A DNA stretch of 64,000 nucleotides from Maioricimonas rarisocia (GCF_007747795.1 NZ_CP036275.1:7122001-7186000), one strand, 5' to 3'; positions 40,056 through 51,119 are shown, counted from the first letter of the stretch. Notes: generated by a model from the sequence alone, not told the origin. Translations and numbers: made by a program.

Positions 40056-41438
40056 TCAGGTCTGCAGCCAGCGGACTCGCGAGAGCCGGCCGAACGTCCA
40101 TTCACCGGCCAGGATGAGCAGCACGCTGACGCCGGCCACCGGCAGGACAAAGCACAGCACCGTCAGCAGTACGGTCAGCCACGTCGGCAACATTCCCTCC
40201 TGCCGCCGCGGAATTCCACTCCCGCCGGACGGGCGGCGATGCCACCACATCCACGTCCCGGTCACCGGCAACGCGACGAGCACGCCGCACGCCAGCAGCC
40301 AGAACACTTTGGTGGCCACACCGCCAATCGTCCCGACGTGCAGCGGATAGACCCAGCCGTGCCACCAGTACTGAGCGTTGTCGGCCAGGCTCCGGTGTCC
40401 GGTCACGTCGCCCGTTACGGCATCGAGACTCAACTGGTCGGAGCGCATCGGGCCATATGTGCCGCGGGCGTAATCGTTGATGGCGAGGATGCCGTACTCC
40501 GCCTTCTTCCCGTTCGGATAGTCGACCGTGATCTGCCGGCCGGGAAACCGCTCCTGCGCCAGGCGGATGACCTGATCGACCGGGATGTACTCGACGGCCT
40601 CAGCGTCGCCCTCGGGTTCATCGCTGGCCTGCTCGTCTTTGTCCCTGGCCGGGCCGTCTTTCACGGCCACCTCGGTCCCGAATTCGCTCACGGTCTGCGA
40701 GACGAAGACGGCCCCCGTCCCCCAGCAGAGCGTGTAGAACAGCCCGGTGCCCGTCATCAGAAACAGGATCGGAACGAAGAACGCCGCCGGAATCGCATGC
40801 AGGTCCCTCAGCAGCGTGTACCGCCGGGCCTTCAGCCGGGGCCACCAGACGCCGTGAGCCTTTCCCGATTTGCGGGGCCACCAGAGGTACATTCCCGTCA
40901 GCAGCAGGATCAGTCCCCATCCGGTCGCCAGTTCGACGATCACCCGGCCGGTCGTCCCCACAAACAGTTGCCGGTGAATCTTCAGCACGACCGCGAAAAA
41001 GTTGACCAGCGGATCGGCGTCAGGGTCGACTTCTCCCAGAATCTGACCGTTGCCGGGATCGAGGTAGACGTTCAGTTTGCTTTCATCGTCCGGTGCCTGG
41101 AGCGACACGCCGGTCGACCGGCCGGGCTCTGCGGGGACGGCAATGCGGATCGGCGTCCAGCCCGGATGATCGGCCGCTGCCAGATCCGTCTGCTGCTGCC
41201 ACGAGAGAGACGTCTCGGACGGAGTGACGTAATACATATCCGCCCGGAGCAGGTCCTGAATCTCCGCTCCGAACAGGTAGATTGCACCGGTGACAGCCAC
41301 AATCAGCAGGATCGGTCCGACGCACAGGCCGGCAAAGAAGTGCCACCGCCAGATCACGCGATGCAGGCTGCGCACCGGCCGGCGCTCTCGAGTGGACGAC
41401 GGTTCTGGAGGCGGCGAAACGGTTTCGGCGATGGACAT
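40056..41438 (-). CDS. PepSY-associated membrane protein (PiuB/FsrB-like)
   Basis: A 460-residue membrane protein. Helices occur near 27-54, 158-185, 205-230, 378-402 and 420-450. PepSY modules flank them (PVDQVIRLAQERFPGRQITVDYP and a first one after the TM1 region around LAAADHPGWTPIRIAVPAEPG). The N-terminus RRPVRSLHRVIWRWHFFAGL is typical of the family, which is linked to iron-siderophore uptake and to reduction of ferric chelates. GAGG lies seven bases upstream. Third gene of a minus-strand operon with the DUF1559 and lipoprotein genes. Confidence 0.85.
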   Translation of the reverse strand: MSIAETVSPPPEPSSTRERRPVRSLHRVIWRWHFFAGLCVGPILLIVAVTGAIYLFGAEIQDLLRADMYYVTPSETSLSWQQQTDLAAADHPGWTPIRIAVPAEPGRSTGVSLQAPDDESKLNVYLDPGNGQILGEVDPDADPLVNFFAVVLKIHRQLFVGTTGRVIVELATGWGLILLLTGMYLWWPRKSGKAHGVWWPRLKARRYTLLRDLHAIPAAFFVPILFLMTGTGLFYTLCWGTGAVFVSQTVSEFGTEVAVKDGPARDKDEQASDEPEGDAEAVEYIPVDQVIRLAQERFPGRQITVDYPNGKKAEYGILAINDYARGTYGPMRSDQLSLDAVTGDVTGHRSLADNAQYWWHGWVYPLHVGTIGGVATKVFWLLACGVLVALPVTGTWMWWHRRPSGGSGIPRRQEGMLPTWLTVLLTVLCFVLPVAGVSVLLILAGEWTFGRLSRVRWLQT

Positions 41439-41447
41439 GCTGGAACC

Positions 41448-41990
41448 TCAACGGGCCTGCGCGCCGGGCATCGTACCGCCGCCGGGGAACGGGCTGCGCG
41501 CCACTGGCCGCTTCTTCGATTTTGCATCTTCGTCGACGATCTCGGCACCGGTAATTTCGACCGGCGGCAGCGTCGTCGTCTCCTCGTCGATGCGGACGAT
41601 GAACTCCTGCGTCGTCTTCGGCGAGCCGTAGACGTAATTGAGACGGTCCGGCGAGAGTCCGCCGAGCCTGGGATCCTGCGGCCAGATGATGGTGAAGATG
41701 TACTCTCCGCTGGGAGCCCCGTCGCCATAGTCGTAGGTGGTCAGCGCGAACGTCCCATCCTCGGCGACGATGCCCGACGGACGCGTTGCCCGCTGGTCCA
41801 CCTTCTCGCCGGTCGGGTGCAGCTTGACCATTGCCCCCACGGGGATTTCGCCATTAATGGTGACCGAACCGGTGACCGCCACGGTCTCGGCCTGCCAGTC
41901 TTCCTTCCCACAGCCGGAAAGGATGCCCGCAATCGCCACCAGCAGGATCGTCGAAATCAGCCGGGCCAGACTCAGTTTCAGGGGATTCAT
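41448..41990 (-). CDS. Lipoprotein, carboxypeptidase-regulatory-like (transthyretin-type) domain
   Basis: A 180-residue protein from ATG 41990. The lipobox AGILSGC follows a hydrophobic signal (ISTILLVAIAG), with modified Cys at about 27. The mature part resembles planctomycete transthyretin-like lipoproteins: VTGSVTINGEIPVGAMVKLHP, DGTFALTTYDYGDGAPSGEYIFTIIW and a proline-rich end. Such proteins are very commonly encoded next to DUF1559 genes, as here. The function is not known. Nine bases separate it from the PepSY gene. Confidence 0.82.
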   Translation of the reverse strand: MNPLKLSLARLISTILLVAIAGILSGCGKEDWQAETVAVTGSVTINGEIPVGAMVKLHPTGEKVDQRATRPSGIVAEDGTFALTTYDYGDGAPSGEYIFTIIWPQDPRLGGLSPDRLNYVYGSPKTTQEFIVRIDEETTTLPPVEITGAEIVDEDAKSKKRPVARSPFPGGGTMPGAQAR

Positions 41991-42066
41991 ATCAGACTCG
42001 CCGAAGCGGAAACGCAGACGTCCAGGCAGATGCGCGGAGTGAAACACGACAACGATCGCATCGGGT

Positions 42067-42984
<918 letters not shown>

Positions 42985-43327
42985 GGCAGATCTCCAGTTC
43001 AGGGTCCGATTGGGGCGCGGGCGCAGGGCGGGATACGGCAGTGGGGAGGGGAGCGGACCGGACGGTCCTGCTGGCTGGCAATGTGGCTGGCGGCCCCCGA
43101 AATCAAGCCTCAACCCGGGAGATTGAGACTCAGTCTCAACTTGTCGCCGCAAAAACTACCACCTCTCCGGGGCGGATGCAAGCCGAACGGAATCCGTCTT
43201 CGCTGATTCCGGACTTGAAGCTAAAACAGCGGCTCTGGACAGACGTTCCGGGAACTCACCCCGTTCCGAGCACGTCCTCTCCTTCGCTGTGACCGCGACC
43301 ATGGGCCTCGATTCCGGAGATGATTCG

Positions 43328-43795
43328 ATGAAGTCGCTGCTTGCTCTGTCCCTCTGTGCTGTTCTTGCCTTCCCCCCCACTGCCACCGCCGCCGATCCGG
43401 GCGAACCGTCCGCGGGAATTATCCGCGTCGACGTGCGGGGAGCACTGGACGGAATCTGGACACGCGAGGACGATGCCGATCTCCCCCCCGAGTTCGTCCA
43501 CGCCTCGGTCATCGCCGGGCATCAGAGACTGAACATCGATCCGTCGGAGAGCAAACAGGCCCTGTCGCAGTTGCTGTACTGGAGATTTCCGCGACACGGG
43601 GACGCGCGGCAAATTTACATCCACGTGAAAGGACGACTGGAGTTTCGGGACACGCGACCGCAAATCGGTATCCAACCCGACGACAAGGGCCCCTGGCCGT
43701 ACCTCGTCGCCGAGGAGGTCCGCATCGCGCCGCTCCACATCCGGGAAGTAAAGCGGTTCATGGCGGGCGATCTGGAGTTGCCGGAGAAGCCCTAG
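43328..43795 (+). CDS. Exported protein of unknown function
   Basis: A 155-residue protein from ATG 43328. A signal peptide (KSLLALSLCAVLAFPPTATA) should be cleaved before ADPGEP. The mature part has a beta-rich character (IIRVDVRGALDGIW, AIYIHVKG-like QIYIHVKGRLEF, PYLVAEEVRIAPL). No family was recognised. It lies alone between the divergent DUF1559 operon and a convergent permease gene 27 bases away. An upstream in-frame start at 43289 has no signal peptide advantage. Confidence 0.65.
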   Translation: MKSLLALSLCAVLAFPPTATAADPGEPSAGIIRVDVRGALDGIWTREDDADLPPEFVHASVIAGHQRLNIDPSESKQALSQLLYWRFPRHGDARQIYIHVKGRLEFRDTRPQIGIQPDDKGPWPYLVAEEVRIAPLHIREVKRFMAGDLELPEKP

Positions 43796-43822
43796 CCCTG
43801 TTCGGCGCCCCACGGTCGGCAC

Positions 43823-44905
43823 TTACGCCGATGGCGCGGCATCCGGTCGGGGCTGGAATGCTTCCTGCCAGCGGCCCGCCATCACCTCGGCCACCGGGCG
43901 GGTCACCTCGATCCGGTCGAGGATGATCCGGATGCCCGCCGTGATCGGCGTCGCCAGAAACATGCCGACGATTCCCCACAGCATCCCCCAGAACATCAGC
44001 GCCAGCAGCACCACGACCGGGTGCAGGTCTGAGGACGTCCCCATCAGCTTCGGCTCGACCACGTTCCCGCTGATCACCTGGATCGCCGACGTCACGCCGA
44101 TGACGGCAACCATCCAGAGCAGGCCGGCGTCCGGAGCGAGCACGATAAAGGGGATCGGCAGCAGGCTCGCCACCAGCGGACCGACGTTCGGGATGTAGTT
44201 GAGCAGGAACGCGAGCACACCGAACGTGATCGCCATCGGCACACCGAAGATGTGCAGGGCAAACCCGAACGCTGCTCCCGTGACGATCGAGATCGACGTC
44301 TTGAGCCCCAGGTACGAGCGGATCTGGCCGTCGATCTCCTTCCATGTCGGCCCCGGATCGACCGGTTCGGCCGCTCCCAGCAGCAGAAAGAAGACGTAGA
44401 TCAGCACCACGACGCTGGTCGAAACGAGGTTCACCAGCGTCTGGGAAAGCCGGCCCAGTCCTTCCCGAACGACGGCATCAAGAAAGTTGCGCATCTCGGC
44501 CCGTTCGCGGGCCTGCCGCTCGGCAACCGCTGCTTCGGCTTCCTCTTCGGCGGGTGGTCCGGACGGAAGGAACGATTCGACGCGGCGGACGATCTCCCCG
44601 ATCCGTTGCTTGTACGCGGGTGCGTTGTCGGCCAGATCGAGCACGGATGCCCACAGCGCCCCGCCCAGCGCCGCCAGCAGAACCAGCCCGGCCAGGAACG
44701 TGATTCCCGCTGCAATCAGCCGCGAAACCCCCAGCCGCTGTTCAAGGGACTGGAGGATGGGCGTCACGCCGCTGACGACGAAGATGGCGACCACGAAGGG
44801 GAGCAGAACCGGCCGCAGCCAGTAGATCGAGTAGCCGATGATGGCCGTCGTCACCACCATCAGGCAGACGGTCCGGATCTTCTGTCGTGATTCTTCGCTG
44901 TTCAT
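43823..44905 (-). CDS. AI-2E-family transporter (UPF0118 permease)
   Basis: A 360-residue membrane protein of the TqsA/YdiK-like permease family. Helices appear near 10-45 (two), 65-90, 155-185, 215-260 (two) and 270-340 (two to three). The family signature NYIPNVGPLVASLLPIPF and PKLMGTSSDLHPVVVLLAL are present. A charged coiled stretch (about 95-150) separates helices 3 and 4. Members export small molecules or ions; the quorum-signal role is known only for a few. GAGGGAGGG precedes the ATG. Confidence 0.9.
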   Translation of the reverse strand: MNSEESRQKIRTVCLMVVTTAIIGYSIYWLRPVLLPFVVAIFVVSGVTPILQSLEQRLGVSRLIAAGITFLAGLVLLAALGGALWASVLDLADNAPAYKQRIGEIVRRVESFLPSGPPAEEEAEAAVAERQARERAEMRNFLDAVVREGLGRLSQTLVNLVSTSVVVLIYVFFLLLGAAEPVDPGPTWKEIDGQIRSYLGLKTSISIVTGAAFGFALHIFGVPMAITFGVLAFLLNYIPNVGPLVASLLPIPFIVLAPDAGLLWMVAVIGVTSAIQVISGNVVEPKLMGTSSDLHPVVVLLALMFWGMLWGIVGMFLATPITAGIRIILDRIEVTRPVAEVMAGRWQEAFQPRPDAAPSA

Positions 44906-45135
44906 TTCCCTCCCTCACCCCACGAGCTTCCAGCATCGGAGATTCCGCTTCGCCCCTGAGATACCGGACGGTCGCCGGCAATGCGAGGGCACCGGCGCCA
45001 CGCGTCAGCGGGCCGGGCGACAACGCCTCCTGTGAATCTCCTGCAAAGGTAGTTGCCTGATCGATGGGTGATGCATAAAGTTTTCAGCGAGCAGGTAATT
45101 CAACACAGCACCTTTTGCGGGATCGGAGGGGCGAC

Positions 45136-45834
45136 ATGGTCCGGACACGACACGCAGGACAGCGCGGACATTTCGACCATGGCTGGCTGAAGTCCTGGCA
45201 CACCTTCTCGTTCGCCGGCTACCAGGACGCCGACCACATGCGGTTTCGGACACTGCGCGTGATGAACGAGGACATCGTCGCGCCGGGGCAGGGCTTCGGC
45301 ACGCATCCGCACAACGACATGGAAATCGTCACGTACGTCCTCTCCGGAGCCCTCGAACACCGCGACTCGATGGGGAATGGCGAAGTCCTGCGGCCGGGCG
45401 AGTTCCAGCGGATGTCGGCCGGCACCGGCATCACCCACAGCGAATTCAATCCATCCGACAGCGAGCCGGTCCATCTGTACCAGATCTGGCTGTACCCCGA
45501 ACGGAAGGGCATCGAGCCGAGCTACGAACAGAAGGCGTTCCCCGCCGACCAACGGCAGAACCGCCTGCAGCTCGTCGCCTCCCCCGATGCCGCCGACGGT
45601 TCGCTGAAGATTCACCAGGATGCCCGCATCTTCCTGGCCGACCTGGACGGCAGCGAGCCGATCCGGCACGAACTGTCGACCGACCGGCACGCCTGGCTGC
45701 AGGTGCTCCGCGGGAGTGCCCGGTTAGACGGCACGTCTCTGAATGCAGGTGATGGTGCGGCCGTCAGTGAAGAAACCGCACTGACCATCGAAGCAGACGA
45801 CCACGCAGAGATCATGCTGTTCGATCTCCCCTGA
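45136..45834 (+). CDS. Pirin-family bicupin
   Basis: A 232-residue protein from ATG 45136, with GGAGGGG just upstream. The metal site and cupin motif are HPHNDMEIVTYVLSGALEHRDSMGN, followed by MSAGTGITHSEFNPS. This is the YhaK/Yhhw (quercetinase-like) pirin type, with an iron-type binding set in the N-terminal cupin. The C-terminal cupin is degenerate. The role in planctomycetes is unknown. A 98-base gap separates it from the ene-reductase, so co-transcription is possible. Confidence 0.9.
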   Translation: MVRTRHAGQRGHFDHGWLKSWHTFSFAGYQDADHMRFRTLRVMNEDIVAPGQGFGTHPHNDMEIVTYVLSGALEHRDSMGNGEVLRPGEFQRMSAGTGITHSEFNPSDSEPVHLYQIWLYPERKGIEPSYEQKAFPADQRQNRLQLVASPDAADGSLKIHQDARIFLADLDGSEPIRHELSTDRHAWLQVLRGSARLDGTSLNAGDGAAVSEETALTIEADDHAEIMLFDLP

Positions 45835-45932
45835 TTTCCCGATCCCGCACATGCCGTCGGGCAGTCCTGCCGGGCGGCAACCTTTACCTGTTCCTCACCC
45901 CGATCGACACCCCGTAGAAGGGAACGTCCAAC

Positions 45933-47051
45933 ATGTCTGACAGTGCACTCTTTACGCCGTTCGAACGTGGCGACCTCACGTTGCAGAACCGGATCGTCAT
46001 GGCCCCGCTGACACGGGCCCGGGCCGGAAAGGAACGGCTGCCCAATGAAGTCATGGCCGAGCATTACGCCCAGCGGAGTTCGGCCGGACTGATCATCAGC
46101 GAAGCGACGACCATCTCCGAGCAGGCGAACGGCTGGGTCGAGTCGCCCGGAATCTATACCGACGAGATGCAGGAGGGATGGAAGCTGATCAGTGACGCTG
46201 TCCACGAACGCGGGGGGAAGATCTTCCTGCAGCTCTGGCACATGGGACGGGCGTCGCACAGCAGCTTCCATAACGGAGAGCGGGCCGTCGCTCCCTCGCC
46301 GATCAGGATCAACGAGGAGTACATCCACACACCGATCGGCAAGCAGCCGCACGAAACTCCGCGGGCACTCGAGACCGACGAGATTCCTGGCATTGTCGAG
46401 GATTACCGCAGGGCCGCCGAGCGGGCAAAGGCAGCCGGCTTCGACGGGGTGGAGATCCACGCGGCCAACGGCTACCTCATCGATCAGTTTTTGCAGTCGA
46501 AGACGAACCATCGAACGGACCGGTACGGCGGAAGCATCGAGAACCGGTACCGCTTCCTCGACGAGGTGGTGCAGGCCGTGACATCGGTCTGGCCCTCTCA
46601 TCGGGTCGGGGTGCGACTCGCCCCGAACGGGACGTTCAACGACATGGGCTCTCCGGACTTCCGGGAGCAGTTCACGTATACGGCAAAGCAGCTCAACCGG
46701 TACGGGCTGGCGTACCTGCACGTCCTCGACGGCGAGACGTTCGGCTTCCACGGACTGGGAGACCGGATGACACTGGAGGACTTCCGCGCGGTGTTCGACG
46801 GCCCGCTGATGGGGAACGGCAGCTACGACCGGGACTCGGCCGAGCGGCAGATCGCGGATGGAGAGGCACAACTGATCGCGTTCGGCCGCAAGTTCATCAG
46901 TAATCCGGATCTGGTGGAGCGGTTTCGCAACGGCTGGCCGCTGAATGACGATGCCGACATGTCGGTCTGGTACGCGACCACCGGTGCGAAGGGGTACAAC
47001 GACTTCCCGACATACGAAGAGAGCCGGGAAGAAGCCACCTGCTCGACGTGA
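45933..47051 (+). CDS. Old-yellow-enzyme-type ene-reductase (NemA-like)
   Basis: A 372-residue FMN-dependent alkene reductase. RIVMAPLTRARA, AGLIISEATTIS and GVEIHAANGYLIDQFLQ give the flavin and active-site regions; HAANGY holds the His/Asn pair that binds the substrate carbonyl. RYGGSIENRYRF and IAFGRKFISNPDL close the barrel. Members reduce activated C=C bonds, nitrate esters or quinones with NAD(P)H. AAGGGA lies nine bases upstream of the ATG. Full length and normal. Confidence 0.93.
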   Translation: MSDSALFTPFERGDLTLQNRIVMAPLTRARAGKERLPNEVMAEHYAQRSSAGLIISEATTISEQANGWVESPGIYTDEMQEGWKLISDAVHERGGKIFLQLWHMGRASHSSFHNGERAVAPSPIRINEEYIHTPIGKQPHETPRALETDEIPGIVEDYRRAAERAKAAGFDGVEIHAANGYLIDQFLQSKTNHRTDRYGGSIENRYRFLDEVVQAVTSVWPSHRVGVRLAPNGTFNDMGSPDFREQFTYTAKQLNRYGLAYLHVLDGETFGFHGLGDRMTLEDFRAVFDGPLMGNGSYDRDSAERQIADGEAQLIAFGRKFISNPDLVERFRNGWPLNDDADMSVWYATTGAKGYNDFPTYEESREEATCST

Positions 47052-47186
47052 TATCAGGTCGTCGCGCAGCAAAGCCCCCGGCAGATTTCACCGGCGAGTC
47101 CCGGGTGTCTGCAAGCGTGAAGGGTCTCGCCCGGCCGCTCACGCAGCCGCTTCGCCGCGTCATCAAATCGCAGCGCAGGGCAAATT

Positions 47187-47268
47187 GGGAAAGCCTTCCG
47201 GGCCGCCTACCACATTCGACCCGGTGGGGCAGGCATTCCTGCCTGCCCGGACGCTCACCTGCCGGGAA
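47187..47268 (-). repeat. Family A repeat, inverted copy
   Basis: Reverse complement matches 348-430, including GGGCAGGCAGGAATGCCTGC and the flanking GTGAGCG and CCCGGAAGGC blocks. Confidence 0.85.
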
Positions 47269-47462
47269 GTTTACGAGTCGAGGGTTCGGTAACGAGGTCA
47301 TTTCATCGGGAGACGTCACTCGGGAGTGCAACAAAGGCAAACAGGAACGTCTGCCCACCTGGCTCTTGCAGCAGCGTGCAGCCCAGGCCAACTTTCTGCA
47401 CCCTGCCCTACGGCCCTCTTTGCGTGTCTCCTGAACATACAGGCGTCGTCTCTGCAATGAAC

Positions 47463-47504
47463 GATTCCGGGGGCATCACTCGCTTCGCTCGTTCCGACCC
47501 CGGC
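47463..47504 (+). repeat. Family D repeat (TTCCGGGGGC ... CGTTCCGACCCCGGC)
   Basis: ATTCCGGGGGCATCACTCGC ending in GTTCCGACCCCGGC. Close copies at 61868-61912 and 63551-63596. Confidence 0.75.
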
Positions 47505-47510
47505 CCTCCG

Positions 47511-47532
47511 CTCCCTCACGGTCGCGGCTCGT
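47511..47532 (+). repeat. Family E repeat
   Basis: CTCCCTCACGGTCGCGGCTCGT; identical block at 61739-61760 and, inverted with one change, at 30250-30275. Confidence 0.7.
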
Positions 47533-47701
47533 TTACGGTCGCGGCTGTTGCCGGGATATCCGGCATGCCCACCCGCCTTCGGCGTGAGGGCATGGCACCC
47601 TCCGCGCAACAGACTTCGGGTAGGAAACCGGCCACAGAATGCTCACGTCAGGCATCGCCTGACGCTCGCCGCGGGGACGGGGACTGACCTGCCCACCCTG
47701 A

Positions 47702-47722
47702 CGGGTGGCGCAGCTACAGGAA
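47702..47722 (+). repeat. Family F repeat, half copy
   Basis: GGGTGGCGCAGCTACAGGAA block, matching the second half of 31053-31104. Confidence 0.55.
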
Positions 47723-47833
47723 GATGCGTTCGACGCACAGGCCGTACTGGCTTTGCAGCCCGCCAGGTCCGGTATCTGTTTTCACATCATGGCGGCAGGC
47801 AGAGCCTGCCCTACGGCTGTGCTGCGTCCCCCA

Positions 47834-49027
47834 TCATTTGTCCCCGGCGCGAATCCACGCCTCGCTGAATTCAGCGTGCTTCATGCTCTTGCCACCGTCG
47901 ACGAAGTAGCTGTAGACGCAGTGCAGCCGACCGTCGCGCGTCTGAATGATCGCCGGGTAGTGATACTGGCCGCCCCCCGGTTCGTGCTGCTCCAGGTGTC
48001 GAGTGACGATCCATGTCTTTCCCCCATCCTCGGAGAGCGAAACCGCCAGACTGTGCCGGCCCTCGGTCGTGTCGTTGTAGACGAGCACCCAGTTTCCGTT
48101 CTGCAATCGCACACCATCCAGGCCCGAACCGGGATTGGGCAGGTCACTCGTGCCGACCGGTCCCCACGTCAGACCGTCATCGCGTGACTCGGCGACGCGA
48201 ATCTTTCCTGTCACGCCATTCTCACGCATGTAAGCGACGAGTGTCCCGTCATCGCGGCGGAGCACCGCCGGCTGGATCGCACCAAAGCCGATGAGCGGTT
48301 TGCTGGCGTACCAGGTGGCTCCGTCGTCATCGCTGATCGCCATGATCGAGAACGAATATGTATCGCTGTAGAGCGGCAGCAGAATCCGGCCGGAGGGAAG
48401 CACGGTCGGTTTGCACCGCGGTTGCCAGCCGAGCCGGCGATAAAGCGGATCCTTCATCAACCGCATGCCGGTATCGACTTCCTGCTGTTCCCGATCCGTC
48501 AGCGGTCGCCCCAGTTGTCCGAGCAACTGGTCGAGAACCGTCTGTGCTTCCTCGTGAAACTCGCCCGGTTTGAGCAGGATCATTCCGTCCTCGTACCACT
48601 CGACCGGGCCGCTGCCGATCGGCTGGGTGGAGACCTTGTAGTGCGTCAGGCAGGATTCCCACGTGTTGGCGAGGATGACCGGCCAGAACAGCCACAACCG
48701 ATCCTGCCGGTCGACCATCAGGCAGGTGTTGCAGTCGGGAAAGCCGGGAGTGTCGGCCATCAGGAACGGTGCGGACCAGCCGCTGCTCCCTTTGAGGCGG
48801 CGACTGCCGTAGACGGCGACGTCATCCGCACGACGCTCCCCCGAGCCGCGATACCAGGAGACGACCAGATCGCCATTGGACAACTCGGCAATACCGGGCG
48901 CGTGATTGTGCTGATCGTCGAGCGGAAAGATCAGCTCGGCAGCGTAGTGAGGTTCGTCAGCCCGGGCACTCGTGACAAACAGCGCACCGACGAACAGGAG
49001 GGAGAGCAGCAACAGACGTGAGCGCAT
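47834..49027 (-). CDS. Exported sialidase-like (BNR-repeat) protein
   Basis: A 397-residue protein with a signal peptide (LLLLSLLFVGALFVTSARA). It has the six-bladed sialidase propeller pattern with Asp-box-like repeats (DDDGATWYA, SEDGGKTWIV, SRDDGLTWG). Such planctomycete proteins are annotated as exo-alpha-sialidases but most lack proof of activity on sialic acid. The catalytic Tyr/Glu pair cannot be placed with confidence. It ends KHAEFSEAWIRAGDK. Confidence 0.8.
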   Translation of the reverse strand: MRSRLLLLSLLFVGALFVTSARADEPHYAAELIFPLDDQHNHAPGIAELSNGDLVVSWYRGSGERRADDVAVYGSRRLKGSSGWSAPFLMADTPGFPDCNTCLMVDRQDRLWLFWPVILANTWESCLTHYKVSTQPIGSGPVEWYEDGMILLKPGEFHEEAQTVLDQLLGQLGRPLTDREQQEVDTGMRLMKDPLYRRLGWQPRCKPTVLPSGRILLPLYSDTYSFSIMAISDDDGATWYASKPLIGFGAIQPAVLRRDDGTLVAYMRENGVTGKIRVAESRDDGLTWGPVGTSDLPNPGSGLDGVRLQNGNWVLVYNDTTEGRHSLAVSLSEDGGKTWIVTRHLEQHEPGGGQYHYPAIIQTRDGRLHCVYSYFVDGGKSMKHAEFSEAWIRAGDK

Positions 49028-49203
49028 CGATGGTCATCCCCGCAGGTGAGAGAGGTGGGCAGCGGCAGCCCGTAGCGGCCCCGCCAGCGGCATCGCCAAG
49101 AGCTGCCGTCAGCCTACCGCGCGGGAAGAGCAGGGGCGATGCTACGAGGCAACGGGAGCTTCCTGTCCCTCCGATGACATCAGGAAAGGTGCTGGTACTG
49201 GGC

Positions 49204-49369
49204 TGTAGGGTGCTGTCGCCGGAGGCGACGCACCGATCACTCGTTAAAGACGTCGCCGCGAGAGGTGGTGGTGCGTCACGACCATCGCCATTGCCAGTCA
49301 GCGTCGCCGGACCGTTCCGCACATCTCACGCGCTGAAGCGTTCTCCGTCCGGTCGTGACACACCCTACA
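49204..49369 (-). repeat. Family B element, diverged inverted copy
   Basis: GTAGGGTGCTGTCGCCGGAG at one end and GTGACACACCCTACA at the other, the same terminal sequences as the 31 kb copies in reverse. The middle is mostly unrelated, so only the ends are conserved. Confidence 0.65.
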
Positions 49370-49378
49370 TTGCTGCGC

Positions 49379-49411
49379 CACCCCGGGCGGCGAGCAACCG
49401 GGGTCACCCGT
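49379..49411. repeat. Family G hairpin
   Basis: CCCCGGGCGGCGAGCAACCG-GGG, related to 851-883. Confidence 0.6.
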
Positions 49412-49433
49412 CACGCTAACGCCCTTGCCTCCC

Positions 49434-51119
49434 TCACCCCTTCTTCTTCACCTTCGCCCACGTGTCTCGCAGCGTCACGCTCCGGTTGAAGACCAGCTTC
49501 TCCGGTCGGCTGTGCTTCGAATCGACCGTAAAGTATCCCAGCCGCTCGAACTGCACCGGATTGCCCGGCTCCGCCTCGGCCAGCGACGGCTCCAGCCGGC
49601 AGCCGGTCAGCACCTCCAGCGAGTTCTCGTTCAGGTAGTTCTTCCAGTCCTCCGCTTCGGGGACGTCGCTCGCGTCTTCGATCTTCAGCAGATGATCGTA
49701 GAGCCGGACCTCCGCCTCAACGGCATGGGCGGCACTCACCCAGTGAATCGTCCCCTTCACCTTCCGGCCGTCGGGAGCACTTCCCCCCTTCGTCTCGGGA
49801 TCGTAAGTGCACCGCAGCTCGACGATGTTCCCGGCGTCGTCTTTCACGACGTCCTCACACTTGAGGAAGTACGCCCACCGCAGACGGACTTCGCGACCGG
49901 GACCGAGCCGGAAGAACTTCTTCGGCGGGTCTTCCATGAAGTCGTCCTGCTCGATGAACAGCTCCCGGCTGAAGGGAACCTTCCGTGTGCCGGCCGACTC
50001 GTCTTCCGGATTGTTGACCGCGTCCAGCTCCTCGACCTGTCCTTCCGGGTAGTTGGTGATGACCACCTTGAGTGGCTTGAGGACGGCCATCCGCCGCTCG
50101 GCCCGCTTGTTGAGGTCGTTTCGCAGTGAATTCTCCAGGACGACCATGTCGGTCATCCCCGGATACTTCGTCACGCCGATCTCGCTGCAGAAGTTGCGGA
50201 TCGCTTCGGCGGTGTAGCCGCGGCGACGCAGGCCCCGCAGCGTCGGCATGCGGGGATCGTCCCAGCCGTCCACCTTCCCTTCCTGGACCAGTTCGAGCAG
50301 CTTCCGCTTGCTCATGATGGTGTAGGTGAGGGAGAGTCGGGCGAACTCGTACTGCTTCGACGGAAAGATCTCCAGCTTCTCGATGAACCAGTCGTACAGC
50401 CGGCGATGCGTCTCGAACTCGAGAGAACAGAGCGAATGGGTAATCTGCTCGATCGAGTCACTCTGGCCATGCGCGTAGTCGTACATCGGGTAGATGCACC
50501 ATTCGTCGCCGGTCCGGTGATGGTGAGCGTGGCGGATCCGGTACATCAGGGGATCGCGCATGATCAGGTGCGGACTGGCCATGTCGATCTTCGCCCGCAG
50601 TACGTGGGTGCCGTCTTCGAACTCGCCGGACCGCATCTTCGCGAACAGGTCCAGGTTCTCCTCGACGGACCGGTCCCGGTACGGGCTCGCCGTCCCCGGC
50701 TCGGTAGCGGTTCCCCGCTGGGCCCGAATTTCGTCGAGCGACTGGCTGTCGACGTAAGCCAGCCCCTTGCGGATCAACTCGCAGGCCCAGTCGTAAAGCT
50801 GCTCGAAGTAGTCGCTGGCAAAGTGAAGTTCGTCCCAGTCGAAACCGAGCCAGCGGATGTCCTCCTGGATCGACTCGACGTACTCGACGTCTTCTTTGGT
50901 CGGATTGGTATCGTCGAAGCGGAGGTTGCACCGGCCTCCGAACTCTTTGGCAATTCCGAAGTTCAGGCAGATGGACTTCGCATGGCCGATATGCAGGTAG
51001 CCGTTCGGCTCCGGCGGGAAGCGGGACTGCACCCGTCCGTCGTTCGTGCCGGCCGCAATATCGTTGGCGACGATCTCGCGAATGAAATCGCGGGGCTTGC
51101 TGGTTTCGTCCGTGGCCAT
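49434..51119 (-). CDS. glnS: Glutamine--tRNA ligase
   Basis: A 561-residue GlnRS. ATG 51119 is chosen (GGGAG six bases upstream, N-terminus [13 protein letters not shown]); an in-frame ATG at 51137 exists. [22 protein letters not shown] is the class I HIGH region, and [15 protein letters not shown] the KMSKS-type MSK loop. IRWLGFDWD and [16 protein letters not shown] are typical. The C-terminal beta-barrel anticodon domain follows. Presence of GlnRS beside GltX implies direct Gln-tRNA charging. Length matches the bacterial (E. coli-type) enzyme. Confidence 0.96.
   Translation of the reverse strand: MATDETSKPRDFIREIVANDIAAGTNDGRVQSRFPPEPNGYLHIGHAKSICLNFGIAKEFGGRCNLRFDDTNPTKEDVEYVESIQEDIRWLGFDWDELHFASDYFEQLYDWACELIRKGLAYVDSQSLDEIRAQRGTATEPGTASPYRDRSVEENLDLFAKMRSGEFEDGTHVLRAKIDMASPHLIMRDPLMYRIRHAHHHRTGDEWCIYPMYDYAHGQSDSIEQITHSLCSLEFETHRRLYDWFIEKLEIFPSKQYEFARLSLTYTIMSKRKLLELVQEGKVDGWDDPRMPTLRGLRRRGYTAEAIRNFCSEIGVTKYPGMTDMVVLENSLRNDLNKRAERRMAVLKPLKVVITNYPEGQVEELDAVNNPEDESAGTRKVPFSRELFIEQDDFMEDPPKKFFRLGPGREVRLRWAYFLKCEDVVKDDAGNIVELRCTYDPETKGGSAPDGRKVKGTIHWVSAAHAVEAEVRLYDHLLKIEDASDVPEAEDWKNYLNENSLEVLTGCRLEPSLAEAEPGNPVQFERLGYFTVDSKHSRPEKLVFNRSVTLRDTWAKVKKKG

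Larger units (their letters stand above)
47052..47833. other. Intergenic repeat cluster
   Basis: About 780 bases with family A (47187-47268), D (47463-47504), E (47511-47532) and a partial family F (47702-47722), plus a hairpin GGCAGGCAGAGCCTGCC near 47793. No gene is supported. Confidence 0.7.
49028..49433. other. Intergenic region with repeats
   Basis: About 400 bases between two minus-strand genes. It holds a diverged inverted family B element (49204-49369) and a family G hairpin (49379-49411). Confidence 0.6.

Noticed and set aside
42985-43152. ATG start 56 codons upstream for the DUF1559 gene
   Set aside because: It would bury the prepilin signal inside the protein; GTG 42984 has a good ribosome binding site and the expected N-terminus.
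45612-47072. 486-codon open frame on the minus strand
   Set aside because: Antisense to pirin and ene-reductase genes; no recognisable motif.
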